Below, piece after piece: positions 35,395 to 46,370 of a DNA stretch of 64,000 nt. The translations under genes and the position numbers were made by a program. The stretch is from contig NZ_VWWJ01000006.1 of assembly GCF_011753055.1 (NCBI RefSeq), positions 186,001 to 250,000 of the forward strand. The letters are read 5' to 3'. Under the pieces are notes generated by a model. The model saw only the letters and a program-made list of their open reading frames with translations, searched no databases and had not been told where the DNA came from. Each line of letters starts with the position of its first letter. The stretch's first letter is position 1. This DNA comes from Burkholderia sp. Ax-1719 (lineage in GTDB: Bacteria; Pseudomonadota; Gammaproteobacteria; Burkholderiales; Burkholderiaceae).

Positions 35395-36276
35395 TCAGAC
35401 CAGATCGACCGTCCAGGCGTCGAACCACTCGCGCGGGCGCGCGATCTGATCCTGCGCGGCGACGATTTCCAGCTCGTAGCGTCCCGCGTCATAGGTCGTC
35501 TTGACGACCGCATTGACGGCCGCAAGCGTATGTTCGAAGGCGCGTTTGAGCGTATCGCCAAGCATCAGGCGCGCGACGAAAATCGCGCTGGTGATGTCGC
35601 CCACGCCGACCGGCTGGCGCGCAAACGGGTAGAGCGGGCGTTGTGCCAGCCATGCTTCGCGCTCGGTGACCACCAGCATGTTGAAGGTGTCGGCGGGACT
35701 GTTGCGGTCGAGCAGATGCTTGACGAGGACGAGCCTGGGGCCGCGCGCGATCAGTTCGCGGCAGGCGTCGACGGCTTCCTCGGCGGTCTCCAGCTCCCGT
35801 CCGACGAGGCGCTGCAGTTCGCTGTGATTGGGCATCATCGCGTCGGCCACTTCGGGCATCTGCGTGACGAGAAAAGCCTGGATGCCGGGCTCGACGCGGC
35901 AACCCGCTGCGCCGCCCGTGGCGTTGAGCGTGCCCATCACCGGGTCGCAGAAATAGCGCGCCTGCGGGTTGGCGGCTTTCACGGCGCGTACCACGTCGAT
36001 CACCGACTGCGCCTGCTCGGGCGTGCCGAGGTAGCCGGAGAGCACGGCGTCGCAACGCGGCAGCACGCCGATTGCGCCGATGCCTTCGACCAGTTCCACC
36101 ATCTGCCCGGCGTCGATCGCGCTGCCGGTCCAGTGGCCGTATTGCGTGTGATTCGAGAACTGCACGGTGTTGAGCGGCCACACGTTCACGCCCAGACGGC
36201 GCATGGGAAACACGGCGGCGCTATTGCCCGCATGGCCGAACACGACGTGCGACTGGATGCTCAATACGTTTTTCAT
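35395..36276 (-). CDS. pdxY: Pyridoxal kinase PdxY
   Basis: 293 residues, ribokinase-like. The N-terminus [49 protein letters not shown] is characteristic of Pdx[22 protein letters not shown] holds the catalytic GxGD. It phosphorylates pyridoxal to PLP in the vitamin B6 salvage pathway. Transcribed alone on the minus strand, between an unknown gene and glgA. Confidence 0.95.
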   Translation of the reverse strand: MKNVLSIQSHVVFGHAGNSAAVFPMRRLGVNVWPLNTVQFSNHTQYGHWTGSAIDAGQMVELVEGIGAIGVLPRCDAVLSGYLGTPEQAQSVIDVVRAVKAANPQARYFCDPVMGTLNATGGAAGCRVEPGIQAFLVTQMPEVADAMMPNHSELQRLVGRELETAEEAVDACRELIARGPRLVLVKHLLDRNSPADTFNMLVVTEREAWLAQRPLYPFARQPVGVGDITSAIFVARLMLGDTLKRAFEHTLAAVNAVVKTTYDAGRYELEIVAAQDQIARPREWFDAWTVDLV

Positions 36277-36476
36277 GGTCGTTTCGGTCTGCCTGGGATG
36301 AGGCCGTTTCGCTGTTCAACGGCGGGCGAGGGCGGGCTGACGCCCATACCGCCTGCTGCACGGCGTTTGTGCGCGTGCAGCAACGATAACCGAATTCATT
36401 GCGCCCGGTCGATGGGCGCGTGCGCGGAGTGTTGCGCGCATTGGACTTGTGGACTGGCCCGATGCGCGCGCGGCGC

Positions 36477-37955
36477 TCAGACCAGTTCGCGATAAAGCGC
36501 CATGTAGCGCTGCGCCGAAGCCGCCCAGCCGAAATCCTCGCGCATGCCGCGCGCGCGCGTTTCGCGCCAGTCGCGGCTGCGCCCGTACAAGGCGAAGGCG
36601 CGGCGGATCGCGGCCGTGAGCGCGTCGGGCTCGAAGCGCTCGAACACGAAGCCGGTGGCGGTGCCGTCGGCGAGATTTTCGAGCGAGGCGTCCGTGACCG
36701 TATCGGCGAGACCGCCTACGCGGTGCACGAGCGGCAGCGCGCCATAGGCGAGCGCGTAGAGCTGCGTGAGGCCGCAAGGTTCGAAGCGCGACGGCACCAT
36801 CATGACGTCCGCGCCCGCGACGATCTCGTGCGCGAGCGTTTCGTCGAAGCCCAGTTCGACCGCCACGGACTCGGGATGCTGACGCGCCGCGCGCGCGAAG
36901 CCTTGTTCGAGACTCGCGTCGCCGGTGCCGAGCACGACCAGTTGGCCGCCGCGCGAGACGATGTCGGGCAGCGCCGCGAGCAGCAGATCGAGACCTTTCT
37001 GCTCGGTCAGACGGCTCACCACGCCAAAGATCGGCGCATCGTGTTTCTGGGTGAGATTGAAGCGCTGCTGCAGCGCCGCCTTGCAGCGCAGCTTGCCGCT
37101 CATGCGCGTGACCGAGTAACGCGCGGCGATGGCCTCGTCGCCGGCCGGGCTCCACACCTGGTAATCCACACCGTTGAGAATGCCGACGAGATCATGCGCG
37201 CGCCCCTTGAGCAGCGCTTCGAGACCGCCGCCCTGAGCGACCGTCTGGATCTCGCGCGCATAGGTCGGGCTGACGGTGGTGATCTTGTCGGCGTAAAAGA
37301 GGCCCGCTTTGAGAAACGACAACTGGCCGTAGAACTCGACGCCATGCATGTCGAAAAAGTCCGGCGGCAGGCCCAGTTCGCCGAATTGCTGGGCCGGGAA
37401 GATGCCCTGGTAGGCGAGGTTGTGGATCGTGAAGACGCTGCGCGCCGGTGGAGTGCCGGGTGTGCCTGTCGTGCCGCGTTCGCGCGCCGCCGCGCGCAGA
37501 TACGCGCCCGCCAGACCCGCGTGCCAGTCGTGCGCGTGCACGATGTGCGGCGCCCAGTCGGGATCGAGATGCTGGGCAAGCTGCGCGGCCGCCCAGCCGA
37601 GCAGGGCGAAGCGCTGGGCGTTGTCGCCGTAGGGCACGTGCTCGTCGTCCAGATACGGGTTGCCGGGGCGGGCGTAGAAGGCGTCGGCGCGGATCATGTA
37701 GACCGGCAGATCGTTGCCGGGCAGTCGTCCCAGTTCGAGCGTGGCCTCGCCGGTGCCGAAGCTGCGCTCCAGCCGCGCGATCGGGCGCAGGTCGGTCAGG
37801 CCCGTCGCCACGCCCGCAAAGCCGGGCAGCAGCACGCGTGCGTCGGCGCCCAGTTCGATCAGGGCGGCGGGCAGGGCGGCCGTCACATCGGCGAGACCGC
37901 CGGTCTTGAGGAGGGGATAGAGTTCGCTGGCTACATGCAGGACGCGGATCGTCAT
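36477..37955 (-). CDS. glgA: Glycogen synthase (ADP-glucose type)
   Basis: 492 residues, GT5. The N-terminus IRVLHVASELYPLLKTGGLADVTAALPAAL carries the KxGGL ADP-glucose site. VVSRLTEQKGLDLLLAALPDIV and SRFEPCGLTQLYALAYGALPLV with VGGLADTV form the C-terminal donor domain. It extends alpha-1,4-glucan chains in the cytosol. It follows glgC by 102 bp on the same strand, forming a glgC-glgA pair. A branching enzyme is not in this window. Confidence 0.96.
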   Translation of the reverse strand: MTIRVLHVASELYPLLKTGGLADVTAALPAALIELGADARVLLPGFAGVATGLTDLRPIARLERSFGTGEATLELGRLPGNDLPVYMIRADAFYARPGNPYLDDEHVPYGDNAQRFALLGWAAAQLAQHLDPDWAPHIVHAHDWHAGLAGAYLRAAARERGTTGTPGTPPARSVFTIHNLAYQGIFPAQQFGELGLPPDFFDMHGVEFYGQLSFLKAGLFYADKITTVSPTYAREIQTVAQGGGLEALLKGRAHDLVGILNGVDYQVWSPAGDEAIAARYSVTRMSGKLRCKAALQQRFNLTQKHDAPIFGVVSRLTEQKGLDLLLAALPDIVSRGGQLVVLGTGDASLEQGFARAARQHPESVAVELGFDETLAHEIVAGADVMMVPSRFEPCGLTQLYALAYGALPLVHRVGGLADTVTDASLENLADGTATGFVFERFEPDALTAAIRRAFALYGRSRDWRETRARGMREDFGWAASAQRYMALYRELV

Positions 37956-38057
37956 CGGGCTGGAATCCTTTCGGGTTGCGCAGTCGTTACACGCGATTTC
38001 CGCGCGCAGGCGCGGGTTCAGCAGGTTTGAGCAAGCGCCATGCGCGGATCGTTCCGA

Positions 38058-39329
38058 TCAAGCGCCCGGCCCGAGATTCGCCAGCGCCTCGCGCGTGACC
38101 AGCACGATGCCGTTTTCGGTGCGATAGAAGCGCTCGCCGTCGCGCTGCGGGTCTTCGCCGATCACCAGACCGTCCGGAATCACGCAGCCGCGATCCACCA
38201 CCACCTTGCGCAAGCGGCAACTCGCGCCCACGACCACCTGCGGCAACAAGACTGCCTCGGCAATGTTGCAGAACGACTTCACGACCACATTCGTCGAGAG
38301 CACCGAGCGCGAAATCTGCGAACCCGAGATCACGCTGCCGCCGCACACGATCAGATTGGTGCCCGAACCCTGCAGGCCGTTGAGATCGCGCACGAACTTG
38401 GCGGGCGGCAACTGTTCCATATAGGTCCAGATCGGCCAGTGGCGGTCGTAGAGGTCGAGCGCGGGAATCGTCGATGCCAGATCGAGATTCGCGGACCAGT
38501 ACGCGTCGATGGTGCCGACGTCGCGCCAGTAAGGCTCGGCGCTCGGATCGGACGACACGCACGACATGCTGAACGGATGCGCGATCGCATGGCCGTCGCT
38601 GACCACGCGCGGAATGATGTCCTTGCCGAAGTCGTGATCGGTGCCGCTGCGCGCGATGTTTTCTTCGAGCAGGTGGATCAGGTACTCGGTATCGAATACA
38701 TAGATGCCCATGCTGGCGAGCGCGATGTCGGGATGGCCGGGCATGGCGGGCGGATCGTCGGGCTTCTCCACGAAACCGGTCACGCGGCGCGATTCATCCA
38801 CGGCCATCACGCCGAAGGCGCGCGCTTCCATGCGCGGCACCTCGATGCAGCCCACGGTGCAGTCCGCGCCGCTGGCGGCGTGGTCCGCCACCATGCGCGT
38901 GTAGTCCATCTTGTAGATGTGGTCGCCGGCCAGCACCACGACATACTTCGGCGAAATCGACCGGATGATGTCGATGTTCTGGTAGACGGCGTCGGCGGTG
39001 CCGCGATACCAGTGCGCGCCTTCCACGCGCTGCTGCGCGGGCCAGAGGTCGAGGAACTCGTTGAACTCGCCGCGCAGAAAACCCCAGCCGCGCTGCAAAT
39101 GGCGCAGCAGCGAATGCGCCTTGTACTGCGTGACCACGGCGATGCGCCGTATGCCGGAGTTCAGGCAGTTCGAGAGCGCGAAATCGATGATGCGGTATTT
39201 GCCGCCGAAATGAACCGCGGGCTTCACGCGCTTGTTCGTGAGGGGACCGAGGCGCGTGCCGCGCCCGCCCGCGAGGACGATGGCGAGCGTGGTGCGCTGC
39301 AGATCGTTGAGGCTTGCCGGAGTTTCCAT
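38058..39329 (-). CDS. glgC: Glucose-1-phosphate adenylyltransferase (ADP-glucose synthase)
   Basis: 423 residues. [46 protein letters not shown] has the nucleotidyltransferase GGxGTRL and the [14 protein letters not shown] motif. [14 protein letters not shown] contains the metal-binding Asp. A left-handed beta-helix with many V/I/C repeats forms the C-terminal regulatory part. It makes ADP-glucose from glucose-1-phosphate and ATP. Leads the glgC-glgA pair. Confidence 0.97.
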   Translation of the reverse strand: METPASLNDLQRTTLAIVLAGGRGTRLGPLTNKRVKPAVHFGGKYRIIDFALSNCLNSGIRRIAVVTQYKAHSLLRHLQRGWGFLRGEFNEFLDLWPAQQRVEGAHWYRGTADAVYQNIDIIRSISPKYVVVLAGDHIYKMDYTRMVADHAASGADCTVGCIEVPRMEARAFGVMAVDESRRVTGFVEKPDDPPAMPGHPDIALASMGIYVFDTEYLIHLLEENIARSGTDHDFGKDIIPRVVSDGHAIAHPFSMSCVSSDPSAEPYWRDVGTIDAYWSANLDLASTIPALDLYDRHWPIWTYMEQLPPAKFVRDLNGLQGSGTNLIVCGGSVISGSQISRSVLSTNVVVKSFCNIAEAVLLPQVVVGASCRLRKVVVDRGCVIPDGLVIGEDPQRDGERFYRTENGIVLVTREALANLGPGA

Positions 39330-39650
39330 GGTCGTCTCCTTGTTGTGCTGTGCCCCCGGTGAAGCTGGCGTCGTGCCGTACTGCGTCGTTTTTATGACCG
39401 CGCTTTGAATGTTCTAGCACCGAAAACGGCGTTGCGCGAATCGATCGCGCATGGCGGAATCGGCGTGGAGTCGCGCGCAGTGGGCGGAGAAAAGTGGAAG
39501 CAAACGGCTTGCCCGCTGCGTACCTCAAGGGCTGTTGCCACCGCCGACGCGCCTGGCGCAGGCCCGCTAGAATCGCTGGCGGTTAGCGCGAACCCCGATG
39601 CACCGATCCGGCGCTCGCGCAGCCGCGTCCCTGGAACTTCGACACTGCCC
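39330..39650. other. Divergent intergenic region between glgC and the hydrolase gene
   Basis: 321 bp between two divergent starts. It holds both promoters and a GC-rich frame on the plus strand that is not protein-like before the ATG at 39651. No clear operator or RNA gene seen. Confidence 0.4.
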
Positions 39651-40745
39651 ATGCCACCGATCCGCAAGTTTTTCGCCTTCGCCGCCTGCTGCGCCGCCGC
39701 ATTGAGTCTCGTTGCCTGCGCGGGCGCGCCTTCCGCGCCTGCCAGCATCGCCGCCTCTAACGCTTCGAACGCTTCGAACGCTTCGAACGCCGACGGCCCG
39801 GCCTACGGTCCGGAGCTGCAAGGCTTCGACTATCCGCATCCGGTGCACGATTTCAGCTTTGCCTCGCAAGGCAAGACGCTGCACATGGCCTATATGGACA
39901 TACAACCGCAGCAGCCCAATGGCCGCACGGCGGTTCTGCTGCACGGCAAGAATTTTTGCGCGGCCACCTGGGGCGACACCATCACGCGCCTGGTGGCCGC
40001 GGGCTACCGTGTGATCGCGCCTGACCAGATCGGCTTTTGCAAGTCGAGCAAGCCTGCCGCGTACCAGTTCACCTTCCAGCAACTCGCGCGCAACACGCAC
40101 GCATTGCTGGCGTCGCTGGGCATCGAGCGCGCGACGATCATCGGCCATTCGACCGGCGGCATGCTCGCGGTGCGCTATGGCCTGATGTATCCGCGCGAAA
40201 CCGAGCAACTGGTGCTGGTGAACCCCATCGGCCTCGAAGACTGGAAGGCGAAGGGCGTGCCTTCGCTGTCGGTGGACGACTGGTATGCGCGCGAACTGAA
40301 GACGAGCGCCGACGGCATCCGCCGCTACGAACAGACGACGTATTACGCGGATACCTGGAGCACGCGCTACGAGCCGTGGGTGCAGATGCTGGCGGGCATG
40401 TATCGCGGGCCGGGGAAGGCACAGGTGGCGTGGGATTCGGCGCTGCTGTATGACATGATCTACACGCAGCCCGTGGTCTATGAATTCGGCCAGTTGAGCA
40501 TGCCGACGCTGCTCTTGATCGGCCAGAAGGACACGACGGCGATCGGCAAGGATGCCGCGTCGCCCGAAGTGCGGGCGAAGATTGGCCACTATCCGGAGCT
40601 CGGGCGTGCGGCCGCGAAGGCGATTCCGCATGCGACGCTGGTGGAGTTTCCCGATGCCGGTCACGCGCCGCAGATGCAGGATCCGGAGGCGTTTCATGCG
40701 GCCTTGCTCAAGGGCCTGGCGGCGTTGCCGCAGCAATCGCACTGA
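39651..40745 (+). CDS. Alpha/beta hydrolase lipoprotein
   Basis: 364 residues from the ATG at 39651, the first start that opens directly into a lipoprotein signal (FAACCAAALSLVAC-AGA). The mature part has the alpha/beta hydrolase core: AVLLHGKNFCAATW (HG oxyanion), the nucleophile elbow IGHSTGG, and FPDAGHAPQMQDPEAFH with the catalytic His. Probable esterase in the periplasm; substrate unknown. A run of NAS triplets follows the lipobox. Terminated by the hairpin at 40784. Confidence 0.87.
   Translation: MPPIRKFFAFAACCAAALSLVACAGAPSAPASIAASNASNASNASNADGPAYGPELQGFDYPHPVHDFSFASQGKTLHMAYMDIQPQQPNGRTAVLLHGKNFCAATWGDTITRLVAAGYRVIAPDQIGFCKSSKPAAYQFTFQQLARNTHALLASLGIERATIIGHSTGGMLAVRYGLMYPRETEQLVLVNPIGLEDWKAKGVPSLSVDDWYARELKTSADGIRRYEQTTYYADTWSTRYEPWVQMLAGMYRGPGKAQVAWDSALLYDMIYTQPVVYEFGQLSMPTLLLIGQKDTTAIGKDAASPEVRAKIGHYPELGRAAAKAIPHATLVEFPDAGHAPQMQDPEAFHAALLKGLAALPQQSH
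39759..39790 (+). repeat. 9-bp tandem repeat coding Asn-Ala-Ser
   Basis: AACGCTTCG repeats three times plus a five-base fragment, coding NASNASNASNA in the linker just after the lipobox of the hydrolase. Being in frame, copy-number change would only lengthen or shorten the tether. Confidence 0.7.
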
Positions 40746-40783
40746 CGCCTTTGGCTTGATTTAGGCTAGAGCCAGAAAGCGAA

Positions 40784-40819
40784 GCGGGCGCATCCGTTCA
40801 AGGATGCGCCCGCTTTTTT
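40784..40819. terminator. Strong rho-independent terminator
   Basis: A 12-bp perfect stem, GCGGGCGCATCC (40784-40795) with GGATGCGCCCGC (40802-40813), loop GTTCAA, then six T. It serves the rightward hydrolase gene. On the opposite strand the preceding bases are less T-rich, but it may also serve the leftward flavin enzyme gene that ends at 40845. Confidence 0.85.
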
Positions 40820-40844
40820 ACGTCTTAGGCCTTCAAACGAAGCC

Positions 40845-41852
<1,008 letters not shown>

Positions 41853-42616
41853 GGGGTGTTCCGGTGTGCTTCGGTCATGGTGGGGCGCTGCGCGCAAGAG
41901 CCCGACGTTTCGATCGTCGGGAACCCGCTGCAAGGCAGACGCAAGCTGGCGGCCATTGTGCCAAAGCACATCCGATCGCGCTGACGACGCTCGGGAACCC
42001 ATACCCCCGGCGTGGTTTCCGTTTATGGAGAGGCAATGGAGATTCGATTTAGTCGAAATGGATTATCTGGACTGAATCGTAATTATTCTTGTTTAATTAC
42101 CTCCGCGTCATCTTTAATTCAAAATTGTTAAAGAATGGTTGCGATATGCTTACTGATTTTTTTCAATTCATAAAATCCTGGAAGCAGCCTGTGACTGGCG
42201 TGAAATGATTTTGAGCATTGCTATTCTGAGAAGCATTTTTGCGTGGAGTGTGGAAGCGGCTTTCGAGTCTTGCTGCTACAATTTTTTGCGCTGAATCAGG
42301 GCGGGAGCAGGGCGCTTCTGTCAAATTTTCAGAATTCTCTTAATCAAATTGTCAATTTGATTTGCGCCGCATCAAAGCGAAGTGACCTCATTTAAGGCGT
42401 TGCTAGCTGTCTATATGCGGCGCAGATACGATACCCGTCTGATTTTTTTATGAAATTCTGGGCAGGACAAATGGTCCGAGGCGAAATGCGCGATCAGGCC
42501 AATATGCAGCACGATGCGCGGCATATGGGTTATGCAATTGCAGGGCATCCTGCAAACGCGCGCGCGCCTCGTGCATTGTGCGGCATCGTGCAGCGCCGCA
42601 AACGGGGCGCCCGGGC
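41853..42616. other. AT-rich intergenic region upstream of the hopanoid operon
   Basis: 764 bp. The part 42030-42440 is strikingly AT-rich. It contains the inverted repeat at 42342-42362 and the short frame at 42486-42620 (both listed). No RNA gene or transposase recognised. The hpn promoter should be in the right half. Confidence 0.5.
42342..42362. promoter_or_regulatory. Perfect 9+3+9 inverted repeat upstream of hpn genes
   Basis: AATCAAATT-GTC-AATTTGATT at 42342-42362 is a perfect palindrome in AT-rich DNA, 255 bp before hpnI. A regulator-binding site is more likely than a terminator because no T-run or gene end lies near. Confidence 0.5.
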
Positions 42617-42620
42617 ATGA
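42486..42620 (+). CDS. Possible 44-residue leader ORF coupled to hpnI
   Basis: ATG at 42486 preceded by GAGG four bases earlier. TGA at 42618-42620 overlaps the hpnI ATG as ATGA. The product (MRDQANMQHDARHMGYAIAG...) is basic and unlike anything I know. The hpnI start itself has no good ribosome binding site, so the leader may supply translation by coupling. It could also be a chance frame. Confidence 0.3.
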   Translation: MRDQANMQHDARHMGYAIAGHPANARAPRALCGIVQRRKRGARA

Positions 42621-43933
42621 CGACATCGCTTTATTCCCTTTCGCCGTTCGCCTGGTGGCTGCTGGCGGCCCTATGCGGCGCGGCCACCTTCTACGCCATC
42701 AGCGCGGCGCTGACCATGCCGCGTTTCGGTTCCGCCGCGCAGGTGCGTGAGGCGGCCCGGCTCGCCCGCGTGCGCACGCCGCTGGCGGTCAGCGTGCTCA
42801 AGCCGCTGTGCGGCGCGGAGCCGCGCCTCTACGAAAACCTGGCAACGTTCTGCGAGCAGCATCACCCGCGTTATCAACTGATCTTTGGCGTGTCGTCGCC
42901 CAAGGACCCGGCGATCGCGGTGGTGCAGCGCCTGCAGGCCGCGTATCCCGGCCACGATATCGAACTCGTGGTGGACGCCCGCGTGCACGGCAGCAACCTC
43001 AAGGTCAGCAACCTCATGAACATGGCCGATCATGCGCGCCATGACGTGCTGATCGTCGCCGACAGCGACATCGCCGTGGAGCCCGATTACCTGGAGATCG
43101 TCACGGCGCCGCTGGCCGACCCGGCCGTGGGCGTCGTGACCTGTCTCTACAGCGCGCGCAGTATCGGCGGTTTCTGGCCGCGTGTGGGTGCGCTCTTCAT
43201 CAACGAATGGTTCGCGCCCTCGGTGCGCGTCGCGCATTCGACGGGTTCGCGCGCGTTCGGTTTCGGCGCGACGCTGGCGCTGTCGCGCGCCACGCTGGAG
43301 CGCATCGGCGGCTTTGCTGCGCTCAAGGACGGTCTCGCCGACGACTACCTGCTCGCCCGCTTTGCGCGCGATCATGGCCTTGCCACGGTGCTCGCGCCGG
43401 TGCTGGTCGCCACCGACGTGATCGAGCCGACTTTCCGCACGTTGTGGCTGCGCGAAACGCGCTGGCTGCGCACTATCCGCTCGGTCAATCCGGCGGGCTT
43501 CGCCTCGCTCTTCATCACCTTCACCACGCCGTGGCTGCTGATTGGCGCGCTTGCGTACGCGCTGTTGCTTGCGGGCAGTGGCGGCGTGCCGGCGTGCGCC
43601 TCGACGCGCGCCGTGCTGGCCGCGCTGGGCACCAGCACGGCTGGCGGTATCATCGCCAGATTGGCGCTGCACGCGCGCAGCAGTGGGGGCCTCGGCGCTT
43701 TTCTGCGCGACCTGCCGCTGGTGCCGCTGCGCGATGTCCTGCTGCTGCTGCAATGGCTCGCTGCCGCGTTCGGCTCGCACGTGATCTGGCGCGGCGTGCG
43801 CGTGCCGGTGGCCAATCCCGACGGCCAGCCGGTCGTCGAGCAGCGCAGCGAGCGCCCGCTCAAGCCCACGCCCGGCGCCGCGCCACGGCGCGCCCGTGCC
43901 CGCGCCGCCGTCGAGATGACGGATGGCCGTTGA
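42617..43933 (+). CDS. hpnI: Hopanoid biosynthesis glycosyltransferase HpnI
   Basis: 438 residues from the ATG at 42617. A GT2/ceramide glucosyltransferase-like enzyme: N-terminal membrane helix, PLAVSVLKPLCGAEPRLYENLATFCEQ, HGSNLKVSNLMNM, the DxD in VLIVADSDIAVEP, and the (Q/R)xxRW-type RETRWLRTIRSV near the C-terminal helices. HpnI attaches N-acetylglucosamine to bacteriohopanetetrol at the inner membrane. First gene of hpnI-J-K-L. The N-terminal gene order and neighbours support the assignment. Confidence 0.93.
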   Translation: MTTSLYSLSPFAWWLLAALCGAATFYAISAALTMPRFGSAAQVREAARLARVRTPLAVSVLKPLCGAEPRLYENLATFCEQHHPRYQLIFGVSSPKDPAIAVVQRLQAAYPGHDIELVVDARVHGSNLKVSNLMNMADHARHDVLIVADSDIAVEPDYLEIVTAPLADPAVGVVTCLYSARSIGGFWPRVGALFINEWFAPSVRVAHSTGSRAFGFGATLALSRATLERIGGFAALKDGLADDYLLARFARDHGLATVLAPVLVATDVIEPTFRTLWLRETRWLRTIRSVNPAGFASLFITFTTPWLLIGALAYALLLAGSGGVPACASTRAVLAALGTSTAGGIIARLALHARSSGGLGAFLRDLPLVPLRDVLLLLQWLAAAFGSHVIWRGVRVPVANPDGQPVVEQRSERPLKPTPGAAPRRARARAAVEMTDGR

Positions 43934-44067
43934 AGGACGGCCACAACGGTCGCGAAAACAGAACATTTTGTCGCGCGCCATGCCGGCATCTGCCGCAGCG
44001 CGCTATTACATTCGCATTGATTGGCAGTGATTGCCCCCTATTCAAGGTTAGCCGGAGCACCCATCTC

Positions 44068-45489
44068 ATGAAAACGCTGTTTTTGCAGGCCCCGTCCTAT
44101 GACGGTTTCGACGGTGGCGCGGGTTCGCGCTATCAGGCGAAGCGCGAGATCCGCTCGTTCTGGTATCCGACCTGGCTTGCACAGCCTGCCGCACTGGTGC
44201 CCGAAAGCCGCGTGCTCGATGCGCCCGCCGATGGCATTGGCGTCGAAGAAACGCTGAAGATCGCGCAGGACTATGACCTCGTCATCATTCACACCAGCAC
44301 GCCGTCGTTCCCCACCGATGCGCTGTTCGCCGAAGACCTGAAAAAGCGCAAGCCGTCGCTGCTGGTCGGCATGGTGGGCGCGAAGGTGATGGTCGATCCG
44401 CACAATTCGCTGACCGCGACCGAAGCCATCGATTTCGTCTGCCGCGAGGAATTCGATTACACCTGCAAGGAAATTGCCGAAGGCAAGCCGTTCCCGGAAA
44501 TCAAGGGTCTGTCGTGGCGCGCAAAGGATGGCTCGATCGAGCACAACGAAGCACGCCCGATCCTCGAAAACATGGACGAACTACCGTTCGTCGCGCCGAT
44601 CTACAAGCGCGATCTGAAGATCGACAATTACTTTATCGGCTATCTGAACTACCCGTACGTGTCGATCTACACGGGGCGCGGCTGCAAGTCGCGCTGCACG
44701 TTCTGCTTGTGGCCGCAGACGGTGAGCGGCCATCGCTATCGCACGCGTTCGGTCGAAAACGTGATCGCCGAAGCGAAGTGGATTCGCGACAACATGCCCG
44801 AAGTGAAGGAGTTGATGTTCGACGACGACACCTTCACCGACGATCTGCCGCGCGCCGAAGCGATCGCGCTTGGACTCGGCAAGCTCGGCATGACGTGGTC
44901 GTGCAATGCCAAGGCGAACGTGCCGTACAAGACGCTCAAGGTGATGAAGGAAAACGGCCTGCGTCTGCTGCTGGTGGGCTTTGAATCCGGCGACGACCAG
45001 ATTCTCGTGAACATCAAGAAGGGCGTGCGTACCGATTTTGCGCGTCGCTTCAGCGCGGACTGCAAGAAACTCGGTATCAAGATTCACGGCACCTTTATTC
45101 TGGGCCTGCCGGGCGAGACGCAGGAAACCATCGCGAAGACCATCGAGTACGCGAAGGAAATCAATCCGCACACGATCCAGGTGTCGCTGGCTGCGCCGTA
45201 TCCGGGCACCACGCTCTACAAGCAGGCCGTGGAAAACGGCTGGATGGAAGAGAACAAGGTCATCAATCTGGTGAGCAAGGAGGGCGTGCAACTGGCCGCG
45301 ATTGGTTATCCGCATCTGTCGCGCGAGGAGATTTATCACCACCTCGAACAGTTTTATCGCCAGTTCTATTTCCGCCCGTCGAAGATCTGGGAAATCGTGC
45401 GCGAAATGCTCACGAGCTGGGACATGATGAAACGCCGTCTGCGCGAAGGCGTGGAGTTCTTCCGCTTCCTGCGCGCGCACGAGGCATGA
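44068..45489 (+). CDS. hpnJ: Hopanoid biosynthesis radical SAM protein HpnJ
   Basis: 473 residues from the ATG at 44068, 134 bp after hpnI. An N-terminal B12-binding-like Rossmann domain (FLQAPSYDGFDGGAGSRYQAKREIRSFWYP) precedes the radical SAM core with the iron-sulfur motif C206, C210, C213 in GCKSRCTFCLWP. EEINPHTIQVSLAAPYPGT-type sequence follows. It converts the glucosamine head group to the cyclitol ether. The stop overlaps the hpnK start by 4 bp. Confidence 0.95.
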   Translation: MKTLFLQAPSYDGFDGGAGSRYQAKREIRSFWYPTWLAQPAALVPESRVLDAPADGIGVEETLKIAQDYDLVIIHTSTPSFPTDALFAEDLKKRKPSLLVGMVGAKVMVDPHNSLTATEAIDFVCREEFDYTCKEIAEGKPFPEIKGLSWRAKDGSIEHNEARPILENMDELPFVAPIYKRDLKIDNYFIGYLNYPYVSIYTGRGCKSRCTFCLWPQTVSGHRYRTRSVENVIAEAKWIRDNMPEVKELMFDDDTFTDDLPRAEAIALGLGKLGMTWSCNAKANVPYKTLKVMKENGLRLLLVGFESGDDQILVNIKKGVRTDFARRFSADCKKLGIKIHGTFILGLPGETQETIAKTIEYAKEINPHTIQVSLAAPYPGTTLYKQAVENGWMEENKVINLVSKEGVQLAAIGYPHLSREEIYHHLEQFYRQFYFRPSKIWEIVREMLTSWDMMKRRLREGVEFFRFLRAHEA

Positions 45490-46370
45490 TGGCGTCTGCG
45501 CTGCCCGGCGCTGATGTAGCCGCCGCACGCGCGCTCATCTTCACCGCCGACGATTTCGGTCTGCATGAGCGCGTGAACGCGGCCGTCGAGCATGCGCATC
45601 GCGACGGCGTGCTCAACGCCGCGAGTCTGATGGTGGCCGCACCCGCGGCCGCCGATGCCGTGGCGCGCGCGCGGCGTCTGCCAAAGCTGCGCGTGGGTCT
45701 GCATCTCGTGCTCGCCGACGGCCCGGCGATGCTGCCGCGCGAGCGCATTCCCGCGCTTGTCGATCAGCATGGCCGTTTCGGCGACAACATGGTGCGCGAC
45801 GGCTTTCGCTTCTTTTTTCTGCCGCAGGTGCGCGCCCAGCTCGCGCTGGAAATTCGCGCGCAGTTCGAGGCGTTTGCGGCGACCGGTCTCGCGCTCGATC
45901 ACGTTAATACGCACAAGCATTTTCATCTGCATCCCACGGTGCTCTCGCTGATCCTCACGATTGGCCGCGAGTACGGTTTGCGTGCCATGCGCCTGCCGCT
46001 GGAGGCGGGCGCGCCATTCGCCCTGCGGCCGTGGCTCGCGCTGGTGCGCGCGCGTCTCGCGCGGGCCGGGGTGGCGCATAACGACTACGTGGTCGGTATC
46101 GCCGATACCGGTGCGATGGACGAAGCGGTGCTGCTCGACGCGATCGCAAAGCTGCCTGAGCGGGGCGTTGGCGAGATCTACTGCCATCCCGCGATTGCAC
46201 CGGCGGCGGGCGAAGGGCCGATCACCGCGTCGATGCAGACCTATCGTCACGCCGACGAACTCGACGCGCTGCTTTCGCCGCGTGTGGCCGAAGCGCTCCT
46301 GCGCAGCGGCGTGAGTCACGGCGGCTTTACCGATGTGTTCTTCGCATCGCAGGCGCAGAGCGCATCATGA
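45486..46370 (+). CDS. hpnK: Hopanoid biosynthesis deacetylase HpnK (YdjC family)
   Basis: 294 residues; two adjacent ATGs are possible starts. LIFTADDFGLHERVNAAVEHAHRDGVLNAASLMVA carries the YdjC ADDFG metal motif. GLHLVLADG and HVNTHKHFHLHP supply metal histidines. It removes the acetyl group from N-acetylglucosaminyl hopanoid. Overlaps both neighbours by 4 bp, so it is translationally coupled. Confidence 0.95.
   Translation: MMASALPGADVAAARALIFTADDFGLHERVNAAVEHAHRDGVLNAASLMVAAPAAADAVARARRLPKLRVGLHLVLADGPAMLPRERIPALVDQHGRFGDNMVRDGFRFFFLPQVRAQLALEIRAQFEAFAATGLALDHVNTHKHFHLHPTVLSLILTIGREYGLRAMRLPLEAGAPFALRPWLALVRARLARAGVAHNDYVVGIADTGAMDEAVLLDAIAKLPERGVGEIYCHPAIAPAAGEGPITASMQTYRHADELDALLSPRVAEALLRSGVSHGGFTDVFFASQAQSAS

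Noticed and set aside
42147..42209. 20-codon peptide frame in AT-rich region
   Set aside because: Looks peptide-like but has no ribosome binding site and is too short to support.
42411..42626. 71-codon minus-strand frame
   Set aside because: No start context and no known domain; overlaps the hpnI leader.
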